The notes under the pieces are model-generated. The model ran no database searches and was not told the DNA's origin. It worked only from the letters and a program-made list of their open reading frames with translations. From positions 1 to 37,813 of the forward strand of contig CAZVFH010000005.1 of the NCBI GenBank assembly GCA_964626415.1: a stretch of DNA of 37,813 nucleotides, read 5' to 3'. This DNA comes from CAZVFH01 sp964626415 (lineage in GTDB: Bacteria; Patescibacteriota; UBA1384; XYA2-FULL-43-10; CAINNR01). Positions within the stretch are counted from its first letter, which is position 1; each line of letters starts with the position of its first letter. The position numbers and the translations under genes were made by a program. Of this stretch, positions 31,311-37,813 are shown in pieces.

Positions 31311-31541
31311 ATGGCAAAAGGAAAGTTAGATGATGTTTGTTGCGGTGAAGATCGCGGGCATTATAAAAAGCATCCAATGCATGGTGGCCCAAATGTCATT
31401 TATGGGATTGGCTTTATCGGGGCTCTAGTATATTTTATTCAACATGCCACAACTTTTTGGCTTGGAGTTCTCGGTTTTCTAAAAGCTCTCATCTGGCCGG
31501 CGGTCGTAGTATATAAACTGCTTGAGTTTCTAAAGCTATAA
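31311..31541 (+). CDS. Small membrane protein of unknown function
   Basis: 76 residues. A short N-terminal part with Cys and His ('DVCCGEDRGHYKKHPMHGG') is followed by two hydrophobic segments ('YGIGFIGALVYFI', 'FLKALIWPAVVVYKLLEFL'). The second half resembles small conserved proteins seen in many bacteria and archaea, without known function. AAGGAG precedes the ATG. It lies 27 bp after tRNA-Glu and may be read through from the same promoter. Confidence 0.75.
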   Translation: MAKGKLDDVCCGEDRGHYKKHPMHGGPNVIYGIGFIGALVYFIQHATTFWLGVLGFLKALIWPAVVVYKLLEFLKL

Positions 31542-31580
31542 TCCATTTATAAGTAATAGTCACTTAATAAAGGAAGGAAA

Positions 31581-31889
31581 ATGCCGAAAACGAAATTAGG
31601 GAAATGGTCTCTTTGGTTGATTGCCGCTTTTGGAGCGTCGATTCTGATTTTTAATCTGTCTGCAGTTTTGTCCGGAATCTTGGGGATAGGTGGTGGTGAT
31701 AAACCCACGGATAATCTCTTTCTTTTCATTCCGATAATTTTGGCGGCAATAACAGGCAACTCTTCATTAATTGCGGCGCTTATAAGTGTAATTTTTTTAA
31801 AAGAGCGATCGCGCGTTATTATTATTCCAATTATTGTTGGATTAATTGTTTTGGCGTTCACGCTCGGCGAAACGCTTTCTCCGCATTAG
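31581..31889 (+). CDS. Small three-helix membrane protein
   Basis: 102 residues with three hydrophobic segments and 'GIGGGDKPTDN' in the first loop. No recognised domain. GGAAGG precedes ATG 31581, 39 bp after the previous gene on the same strand; probably the same transcript. Confidence 0.65.
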   Translation: MPKTKLGKWSLWLIAAFGASILIFNLSAVLSGILGIGGGDKPTDNLFLFIPIILAAITGNSSLIAALISVIFLKERSRVIIIPIIVGLIVLAFTLGETLSPH

Positions 31890-31979
31890 CAACGATATTG
31901 TCGAGCATCTCCAAACTTTGTCGCTAATGTTTTAACAATCTTCACTTAGAGAATCGTGTTCCCTTGACGAATGGGGAGA

Positions 31980-32008
31980 TTGACAGTTGGCAAAAAGGGG
32001 ACAATACT
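31980..32008 (+). promoter_or_regulatory. Promoter of the matrixin-like protease
   Basis: -35 TTGACA (31980-31985), 17-bp spacer, -10 AATACT (32003-32008), 38 bp before the protease gene. Confidence 0.6.
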
Positions 32009-32046
32009 GTAATTAATATATAATTAAGTATTAATTAGGAGGCAAA

Positions 32047-32778
32047 ATGAAGAAAATTATCATTCTCGCTGGAGTTTTTGTCTTGGTAATATGTTTCAAT
32101 CTGGGTACTCAACCATTGGCAAGAGCCGAAAAAGATGATATCAAATTAAAGACCTTCGTTCATTATCCCAAAGAGCCGGGTAAGCCAACCCAGGTTTCGA
32201 AGTGTACGCCAACCGCCAACGATCAAGTCAATGATTATTTGGTGGCTGGGTGGCAGATGCCGGTTAATGGCATGAGTTATAAGTTAAATTATTCCACTAA
32301 GCCAAAAAATCTTTCCAACACGGATGTCCAAAATGCGGTTTTTAATTCGTTTGCAAGCTGGAGTGCTGCCGACTCGAATCAGATTTTTAATTATACAGGG
32401 ACATCGACCGCAAAAACACCAAGGTATGACGGCAGTAATGTCATTTTGTGGAAGTCAATCTCGAGCAGTGCCATTGCCATAACTTATGTTTGGTATAACA
32501 TCAGCACTGGACAGTTGGTTGAATCGGACACTGCCTTCAACAGCCGATACAAATGGTCAATAAGCATCCCAACTGCCGGTGATTGTGGTGGTGCAACGGG
32601 CACATATGATCTTCAAAATATCGGCACTCACGAATTTGGCCACTGGGCTGGGCTCGATGATCTTTACGCTTCGATCGATAAGGATCTAACTATGTATGGC
32701 TACGGTGAAACAACCGAGCTAAAAAAGGACTCCCTTGGTCTCGGTGACATCAGCGGCGTCAACGCTATCGCCCCATAG
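32047..32778 (+). CDS. Secreted matrixin-like zinc metalloprotease
   Basis: 243 residues with a signal peptide (about 1-27, ending 'ARAEK'). The zinc site is 'HEFGHWAGLDD': H195, E196, H199, and D205 where many metzincins have a third His. A Met-turn 'DLTMYGYG' follows, as expected for matrixins (peptidase M10-like). The N-terminal domain has 'WQMPVNGMSYKLN' and 'FNSFASWSAAD' with the usual matrixin layout. It is exported and cuts proteins outside the cell; the substrate is unknown. AGGAGG precedes the ATG and it has its own promoter. Confidence 0.85.
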   Translation: MKKIIILAGVFVLVICFNLGTQPLARAEKDDIKLKTFVHYPKEPGKPTQVSKCTPTANDQVNDYLVAGWQMPVNGMSYKLNYSTKPKNLSNTDVQNAVFNSFASWSAADSNQIFNYTGTSTAKTPRYDGSNVILWKSISSSAIAITYVWYNISTGQLVESDTAFNSRYKWSISIPTAGDCGGATGTYDLQNIGTHEFGHWAGLDDLYASIDKDLTMYGYGETTELKKDSLGLGDISGVNAIAP

Positions 32779-32833
32779 AATTGGTTGAAAGAATTGAACA
32801 GTTTAGAGCCCACGAAGGGTCCCGTATTTCGGC

Positions 32834-32862
32834 TTGACAATCGGCACTTTTGAGCTCACAAT
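32834..32862 (+). promoter_or_regulatory. Promoter before the DUF350-like gene
   Basis: Perfect -35 TTGACA (32834-32839), 17-bp spacer, -10 CACAAT (32857-32862). Confidence 0.55.
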
Positions 32863-32925
32863 AGAATCAGATAAATAATTTCACGGAGGGCAAAAATTTT
32901 TTTGTTTTTGAAAAGAAAGGAGAAA

Positions 32926-33150
32926 ATGGAACTTTTAAAGCAATATGCGATTACAATGGGGTGGGGAATCACTGGTGCGATAACTATGGCAATTGCATTG
33001 CCGATCTTGCTTTGGGTATTTGACAAATTCACACCAATTGATGAATGGCAGGAGATTAAAAAAGGTAATATCGGGGTAGCAATTATTATCGCCGCTTTAA
33101 TTTTAGGTTTTGCAATCGTGATGGGTTTGTCAATTATTCCAGGAAACTAA
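32926..33150 (+). CDS. DUF350-like membrane protein
   Basis: 74 residues from ATG 32926, chosen because AAAGGAG lies 5 bp upstream; an upstream in-frame start at 32902 lacks one. Two membrane helices surround 'FDKFTPIDEWQEIKKGNIGVAIIIAA', which resembles the DUF350 (UPF0719) motif 'FDK.TP....E..KGN.AVA'. Function unknown. It is followed after 1 bp by the YHYH-like gene. Confidence 0.7.
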   Translation: MELLKQYAITMGWGITGAITMAIALPILLWVFDKFTPIDEWQEIKKGNIGVAIIIAALILGFAIVMGLSIIPGN

Positions 33151-33151
33151 A

Positions 33152-33385
33152 ATGAAATTATTATCAATTATTATTTCAATAGCAATAATTTCAACGCCAG
33201 TTTTAGCCGAAGCCCATCCTGGCAGAACTGATGCAAATGGCGGTCATGTTTGCAGAACCAATTGTGAAAAGTGGGGAGTTGCGAAAAACCAGTGGCACAA
33301 ACACAATGACGGGACAAATCTTAAAGCTACCAAAGTTGCTAAAACCAAGAGTAAAACGACCCCAAAATCCTCAAAAAGAAAATGA
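33152..33385 (+). CDS. Secreted YHYH-like small protein
   Basis: 77 residues: signal peptide (about 1-21), then 'HPGRTDANGGHVCRTNC' and 'WHKHN', and a Lys/Thr/Ser-rich tail. The 'HxGRTDxxGGHxC' block is that of YHYH-type secreted proteins, here ending in WHKHN instead of YHYH. His and Cys suggest metal binding. Function unknown. It is coupled to the DUF350-like gene. Confidence 0.75.
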   Translation: MKLLSIIISIAIISTPVLAEAHPGRTDANGGHVCRTNCEKWGVAKNQWHKHNDGTNLKATKVAKTKSKTTPKSSKRK

Positions 33386-33494
33386 TCATCGCTAGCTGAA
33401 ATTGTGGGGCATTCGTCATTGATAAAATGTCCGAGCCTCGGTTCCTGTAGTTTTGTTCCTTTTTTGAACTAATTTAGTGGAAGAATTGGGGTAA

Positions 33495-34214
33495 ATGAAT
33501 TACTTATCAATGAACAAGGGAATCATCACCCATATGGGAAACAAAATGCGAAAAAATTGTATATATTGTGGAAAGCGAGCCACAAAAAGAGGTGATCATA
33601 TTCCATCAAAAAATTTATTCAAAGGAATAGGGCTGGATCCCATTATTATTCCCAGTTGCAAGAGTTGTAATGAAGGGCTTTCGCAAGACGAAGAATACTT
33701 CAGGCATATTATATGTATGATTTGTAATGATGATTCTATAGTAGCTAATTATATCTTTGAGACAGCGATAAAAAGGTCAATGAAAGAAAAACCGAAACTT
33801 GGGTTATATATGTTAAATAAAATGGAAGTTGTCGACTTTTATTCACCAAATAAGATTTACTTAGGGAAAAGAACTAAATACAGTTTAGAGAAACATGATC
33901 ATGATAGGATATTTCGTGTGATGGACAAATACGTAAAAGGATTATTCTTTCATGAATACGGGTATGTTATTCCAAAAGAATATGAGATAAAACATTTTTG
34001 GATAAATGACAAACGCGAGAAGCAATTAAAAGAAAATATTAGTAACTATAATATTAAAGTGCTAAAAGATGAAATATTTTCTTATGGTTATAACAAAATT
34101 CCAAATCGCACGGACTCCATTTGGGCATTTGCCTTCTTTGGAAGACCATTATTTCTGTCGTTTGTAGTACCTGCAACAAAAATTAGAGAGCTAGAGAAAA
34201 GGGGGAGAATATAA
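33495..34214 (+). CDS. HNH endonuclease-like protein
   Basis: 239 residues if ATG 33495 is used; ATG 33537 or 33546 are possible and no site is decisive. Near the N-terminus are 'CIYCG' (C22, C25), 'GDHIP' (D34, H35) and 'PSCKSCNEG' (C55, C58, N59). This is the zinc-bound treble clef of an HNH nuclease with H and N in the expected places. The rest has no recognised domain. Genes of this kind often cut DNA in defence or mobile elements, but some are of unknown use. The stop overlaps or abuts the probable start of the HEPN-like gene. Confidence 0.75.
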   Translation: MNYLSMNKGIITHMGNKMRKNCIYCGKRATKRGDHIPSKNLFKGIGLDPIIIPSCKSCNEGLSQDEEYFRHIICMICNDDSIVANYIFETAIKRSMKEKPKLGLYMLNKMEVVDFYSPNKIYLGKRTKYSLEKHDHDRIFRVMDKYVKGLFFHEYGYVIPKEYEIKHFWINDKREKQLKENISNYNIKVLKDEIFSYGYNKIPNRTDSIWAFAFFGRPLFLSFVVPATKIRELEKRGRI

Positions 34215-34798
34215 TAAAAAAATCAGCTGTCTGTAAAAAATGTAACAATACATGCAAGTGTCCGGCATGTGATAAAGAGATCGGCAGAAGTTTAAACAAA
34301 TACGAGATACATAAATTATGGACATGGACAAAAGATGATGTCGATGCCTTATTTACTCCATTTAAAGTATGTAAACAAAGCGGTGGTGGTGGAATTGGCC
34401 CATCAAATGCATACGCGATTTTTCTTGTCTGTTTAATGGATATTTGGGGGGCAATTTTTGATAATAACTTTGGTGGGGAGAATACACAAAAAAATATTCT
34501 TATTTTTTTGAAATCGTTGAGAGACCGAAACCAATTTTCAAAATCAAATTATATGTACACCAATTATGAACTAAATGAGCTTTGCAAGATACTAAGGCAT
34601 AATTTGGTACATAATTATGGCCTTAAATTTATTCAGAATAGAAGGGAAGAATACTGGCTGAATATCGATACTAATAGTAAAGGGCCAATTATTAACATTC
34701 AAAACAATAAAAGATGGCATATTGACTGCTTTAGGTTGAAAAATGATATTTATCAAGTAATCAAAGATTGGGTAAATGGGCAAAATATTTATAGTTGA
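34214..34798 (+). CDS. HEPN-like protein with N-terminal Cys cluster, probable AUA start
   Basis: The first ATG in frame is 34436, but protein-like sequence extends back to the stop codon at 34184-34186: 'CKKCNNTCKCPAC' (C7 to C19, a possible zinc site) and 'GPSNAYAIFLVCLMDIWGAI', a helix usual in HEPN-like folds. There is no ATG, GTG or TTG in this part. GGGGGAG (34201-34207) lies 6 bp before ATA 34214, which overlaps the HNH gene stop, so an AUA start with coupling is proposed. The C-terminal half has 'LRHNLVHNYG', an Rx4H-type HEPN motif (R128, H133). HEPN proteins are often RNases in toxin or defence modules. If started at 34436 the protein loses the first helix. Confidence 0.6.
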   Translation: MKKSAVCKKCNNTCKCPACDKEIGRSLNKYEIHKLWTWTKDDVDALFTPFKVCKQSGGGGIGPSNAYAIFLVCLMDIWGAIFDNNFGGENTQKNILIFLKSLRDRNQFSKSNYMYTNYELNELCKILRHNLVHNYGLKFIQNRREEYWLNIDTNSKGPIINIQNNKRWHIDCFRLKNDIYQVIKDWVNGQNIYS

Positions 34799-34852
34799 AG
34801 AAAGCTAGAAATTACACTTTTCCATAGTACCAAAGCTCTACTTAATCTCCCC

Positions 34853-34872
34853 AATCCCCCCAAAGCCCAGAA
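34853..34872. repeat. 20-bp direct repeat, left copy
   Basis: 'aatccccccaaagcccagaa' recurs exactly at 35672-35691. The two copies flank the membrane protein gene 34983-35636. Confidence 0.8.
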
Positions 34873-34890
34873 TAAATTTGGACTCTGATT

Positions 34891-34930
34891 AACCAAAATC
34901 CCGCACCTCGTAGATGCGGGATTTTGGTTT
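34891..34930. terminator. Strong hairpin terminator
   Basis: Arms 'aaccaaaatcccgca' (34891-34905) and 'tgcgggattttggtt' (34915-34929) are perfect; T-run-like ends. It follows the HEPN-like gene by about 90 bp and precedes the next gene. Confidence 0.75.
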
Positions 34931-34982
34931 CAATCTTGTGGAAAATTTCCCCAAAGAGTAGAATGAGATCAAAGGAGGAAAA

Positions 34983-35636
34983 ATGTCTTCGTTTGCTTAT
35001 GTTTCCGGCAAAATTGAAACAAAAAACGGTCAGTGCATGGTTGATAACCAGATAGTTGAATGTCCCAATCGTTCTTTGTTCGGTGGGAAAACCGAGTCAG
35101 GCACTAAGTTAGATCTGTTGCCTAGCGGTTTTATTTCCGACACTCGCAATGATCCATTATTTTATGGTTTATTAGTCGTTGTCATTCTTATCTTTGCGTT
35201 ATTGGCGTTATTCAAAACAAAAATATTCGACAAGACGCTTGGAGAGTATCTAAAACCGATCTGGTATTATGTTGTAATTTGTCTCTCGGTAGTTGCTTGG
35301 CAATACCTTTTTGGTATCGATGATGGCAATACTCTGTCTCTGCGTATCAGTCAGTGGATTTGGGAGCTGGCGATTGCCCTTTCAGTTATTCAATTAGTGA
35401 GAAAAAATGATTTCGGCTGGGGAAATGTCTTTTTCTCAGGTATTTTATATTCTTTAATCATCCACGGAACAAAAATACTAATTCGTTACCTTTTTTATGA
35501 TAAAACATTATTGTATGTGTTAGATCGTTTGCTATATGGTAGTTTACTAGTTATGGTCATCACCTGTGGCATTGGTTTTGCCACAATATTAATTACCAGA
35601 TCCAAGAGGAATGTTTCGGAAGTATCCCCTAAATAA
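34983..35636 (+). CDS. Five-helix membrane protein of unknown function
   Basis: 217 residues. A 55-residue hydrophilic N-terminal part with two Cys ('GQCMVDNQIVECPN') precedes about five membrane helices. I do not recognise a family. AAAGGAGG lies 5 bp before the ATG. It is framed by a terminator upstream, and by two exact 20-bp direct repeats. Confidence 0.65.
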   Translation: MSSFAYVSGKIETKNGQCMVDNQIVECPNRSLFGGKTESGTKLDLLPSGFISDTRNDPLFYGLLVVVILIFALLALFKTKIFDKTLGEYLKPIWYYVVICLSVVAWQYLFGIDDGNTLSLRISQWIWELAIALSVIQLVRKNDFGWGNVFFSGILYSLIIHGTKILIRYLFYDKTLLYVLDRLLYGSLLVMVITCGIGFATILITRSKRNVSEVSPK

Positions 35637-35671
35637 AGTAAGATTTATGGCAAGCCAGGCCGTCATGTGGT

Positions 35672-35691
35672 AATCCCCCCAAAGCCCAGAA
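35672..35691. repeat. 20-bp direct repeat, right copy
   Basis: Exact copy of 34853-34872, 36 bp after the membrane protein gene. Confidence 0.8.
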
Positions 35692-35788
35692 ATTGTTCGG
35701 CTTGGCATTGCTGAATTTTGCGTGCTTATAGCGGCAGCGTTGCTGTAGCTATGCTCGGTTTGTGATACTATGTTGATAGGAGGTGCCG

Positions 35789-37798
35789 ATGAATAAGAGA
35801 TTTTTATTCGGTTTTTTTGTTTGTTTTTTGCTGGCCGCCGGTATAAGTATTCAGGCCGTTTCCGCTGCTTCTTCCGGACTGGCTGATTCCTCGTGGCCGG
35901 TTTTTGGCCATGATGCCCGCCACACAAATGTCAGCCCATACGAAGTCGGAAAAGAAAAAAAAGAATTGCTCTGGAGCTACAAAGCAGAAAGCGGCATAGA
36001 ATCATCGCCGGCTATCGGAGCCGATGGAACTATCTATGTCGGTTCGCACGACGGCTATTTTTATGCCTTCAACAAAGACGGATCTCTTAAATGGAAGGTT
36101 AAACTTACCGAGCCGTCTTTTGATGAAAGATGGAATAACTCCAAAGCGATTATGGCAAGTCCCGCGATTGCCAAGGACGGAACTATCTATATTAACACGG
36201 CTTCCGATTTTCTTCACGCCCTTAACCCGGATGGCAGTGAAAAATGGCGCTTTTCGATAAATTGGCACAATGATTTTTGGAACGGACCAAATATCGGGTC
36301 AGATGGGACTATCTATATCGGTACGGCTCGATTTGACGGAGCAAGCGAGAACTCCGGTTTGTACGCTATTAGCCCCGATGGGACTAGAAAATGGTTTGTT
36401 CAGGAATCTTCGGGAATATCCATTGTGCCGACCGTTATGGATGACGGAACGGTTATTTACGGCGCCGCTGATCCAAAAGACAATAAAGGAAAGATAATCG
36501 CCGCTACCCCAGATGGGAAGAAAAAGTGGGAATTTATGCTCGAAGAGTGGCTTGAAGGGTCGGCGGCAATCGGACCCGATGGAACAATATTTAGCGGTTC
36601 GAAAGAGGGAAATGTCTATGCCCTTAACCCAGATGGCAGTGAAAAATGGCGTTTTAAAACCGAAGGTGGCATCAGCGCCACGCCGACAATTGGAAGCGAC
36701 GGGAATATTTATATCGGTTCATGGGACGGCAATTTCTACGCTCTTGATCAGAAAACCGCTGAAGAAAAGTGGCGATTTGATGCTAAATTAGGCAGAGATC
36801 CTAAACTATTTGAAGGTTATCCGGGGAAGGAGACGATAATTACTAACGCAGCGCTTTCAAAAGATGGGGTTCTAATTTTTGCTGATGTTTTTGACACACT
36901 CTACGCTCTCGATACAGCCGGCAAAGAGCTTTGGCGCTGGAAAAACACCAGCGGAGCCGGATTTGCCTCATCGCCCGCAGTCAACAGCGACGGCACAATT
37001 TATTTTGGGGACGAAGGCGGAAATTTTTATGCCCTTTCCGAGAAGGGGTCGGATTCCAATGCTAATATTGCCTCTGATACGCCGAGTAAAGGTGAAAAAC
37101 CTCTACCATTTGCCCTAATTTATCAATCAGCAGCGATTTTATCAATACTTATTTCGGCTGGGACAATTTATATTCTTCGACGAAGAAAACAATTAAGCAG
37201 AAAAATCTTGTTAGCCGTTCTTTCAGCTACGTTAATAATAGTGGTTTCTTGTGGTGTTCTATTATTTTTCAATAAATTCAATAACGATTCTAAATCAAGT
37301 ATCTTAAATCTGAATTCAAATGATAAAGTTGGAGTGACCTCTACGCAAAAATCAGATACACCAAAAGATGACGATTCCGATTTTGTTAAAAACTCAACAC
37401 GCGTCTCGGATACTATTGATGTTAGAGTTCGGGAATTTGGTGAAACCGGCAGATCGTGTGCCGGCAAGGGCTGTGGCTCTCTGAAAGACACTTGCGTTAG
37501 ATGGAATAAAACCAGGGACCAATGCTACGAAACAGCCAGAACATCACCGGCAACTTCGGATAAATATCTAATCTATTGCAATATGGTAGTCGTTAATCAA
37601 GATGAAGCGAAAGCGGCTCAAATAACACTTAATCTAAATTACACAACCGCTGACGGCGTGAAACATTTGGTTAAAAAGGAGTCACTTAATTTGAAACCGC
37701 AAACTGGCAATTCGCTTGGTTGGACTTATGATGTGGCGGCGGAAAATATTGGCAAATGCGGTTATAGCGACATTTTAGTAGAAGAGAGTAATAATTAG
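35789..37798 (+). CDS. PQQ-type beta-propeller membrane protein
   Basis: 669 residues from ATG 35789, 5 bp after AGGAGG (the GTG at 35783 lies inside that site). A signal peptide (about 1-28) is followed by about eight propeller blades with 'SPAIGxDGTIYVGSxDGxFYALNxDGSxKW' style repeats (about 60-420), as in PQQ-enzyme and BamB-like propellers. The repeat DNA is partly identical: 'aacccggatggcagtgaaaa' near 36232 has a near-copy near 36626. Two membrane helices follow (about 440-500), then a C-terminal domain with seven Cys ('CAGKGCGSLKDTCVRW', 'DQCYE', 'IYCNM', 'KCGY') that may be disulfide-bonded. No quinone-binding residues can be assigned, so it may be a binding or scaffold protein. The stop is 15 bp from the window end. 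Confidence 0.8.
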   Translation: MNKRFLFGFFVCFLLAAGISIQAVSAASSGLADSSWPVFGHDARHTNVSPYEVGKEKKELLWSYKAESGIESSPAIGADGTIYVGSHDGYFYAFNKDGSLKWKVKLTEPSFDERWNNSKAIMASPAIAKDGTIYINTASDFLHALNPDGSEKWRFSINWHNDFWNGPNIGSDGTIYIGTARFDGASENSGLYAISPDGTRKWFVQESSGISIVPTVMDDGTVIYGAADPKDNKGKIIAATPDGKKKWEFMLEEWLEGSAAIGPDGTIFSGSKEGNVYALNPDGSEKWRFKTEGGISATPTIGSDGNIYIGSWDGNFYALDQKTAEEKWRFDAKLGRDPKLFEGYPGKETIITNAALSKDGVLIFADVFDTLYALDTAGKELWRWKNTSGAGFASSPAVNSDGTIYFGDEGGNFYALSEKGSDSNANIASDTPSKGEKPLPFALIYQSAAILSILISAGTIYILRRRKQLSRKILLAVLSATLIIVVSCGVLLFFNKFNNDSKSSILNLNSNDKVGVTSTQKSDTPKDDDSDFVKNSTRVSDTIDVRVREFGETGRSCAGKGCGSLKDTCVRWNKTRDQCYETARTSPATSDKYLIYCNMVVVNQDEAKAAQITLNLNYTTADGVKHLVKKESLNLKPQTGNSLGWTYDVAAENIGKCGYSDILVEESNN

Positions 37799-37813
37799 TT
37801 GAGGGGGGTCAGA

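Overview
The window reads as a piece of an AT-rich bacterial metagenome scaffold, most likely from the Patescibacteria (Candidate Phyla Radiation). This is an inference: no ribosomal RNA or marker gene is present. It rests on the many short conserved unknowns, the polyprenyl-phosphate glycosylation set, dispersed palindromes and standard use of TGA as a stop. Three runs of exactly 100 N (2133-2232, 4647-4746, 6306-6405) are scaffold gaps, all inside one giant gene.

Layout. 1-6426: part of a giant surface protein with ~270-310-residue glycine-rich repeats, Ig-like modules and fibronectin-III-like modules. 6578-12864: housekeeping and unknown genes (P2-type cation ATPase, frameshifted GIY-YIG gene, tRNA-Asp, DUF2752 and TM2 membrane proteins, HIT protein, phosphoglucose-isomerase-like protein). 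12902-13309: first tRNA cluster. 13475-15056: an unknown gene and an overlapping pair of membrane thiol proteins. 15292-20260: a surface-glycan operon (two GT2 enzymes and a GtrA/GT-C fusion). 20409-21269: second tRNA cluster. 21320-22657: a 165-bp foldback element and a frameshifted insertion sequence. 22654-29089: a copper island (CsoR repressor, HMA/TauE/double-cupredoxin fusion, HMA chaperone, CopA ATPase, DsbA-like protein, DUF2933 protein, Met-rich peptide). 29111-31116: a MacB/LolCD-like ABC operon bracketed by two inverted copies of an ~86-bp element. 31166-31283: tRNA-Glu. 31311-37798: small membrane and secreted proteins, a matrixin-like protease, an HNH plus HEPN-like gene pair, and a PQQ-type beta-propeller membrane protein.

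The most unusual signal is in the tRNA clusters. At 12943-13172 a tRNA-Gly gene is interrupted in its D-loop by a 36-nt hairpin and in its anticodon loop by a segment that contains a second, complete tRNA-Gly(CCC). At 20866-21030 an Arg-type tRNA is interrupted and contains a complete tRNA-Arg(TCG). In both cases the residual outer anticodon loop suggests the same codon family as the inner tRNA, and the inner tRNA is flanked by inverted repeats. A third element (13252-13309) is a 3' half of a probable tRNA-Ile that starts at the anticodon, directly after the same kind of GC-rich palindrome.

The copper island lies between a tRNA array and tRNA-Glu and starts 5 bp after the right end of an insertion sequence, which suggests horizontal gain. 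Two promoters in it carry closely matching dyad boxes over or just after the -10, next to a CsoR with the full Cys-His-Cys copper site, so the island is probably one copper-induced regulon. The glycan operon looks like a coherent lipid-linked sugar pathway: an ALG5-like enzyme loads a polyprenyl carrier, GtrA flips it and the fused GT-C domain transfers the sugar outside. The surface protein at the left end is a plausible, unproven acceptor.
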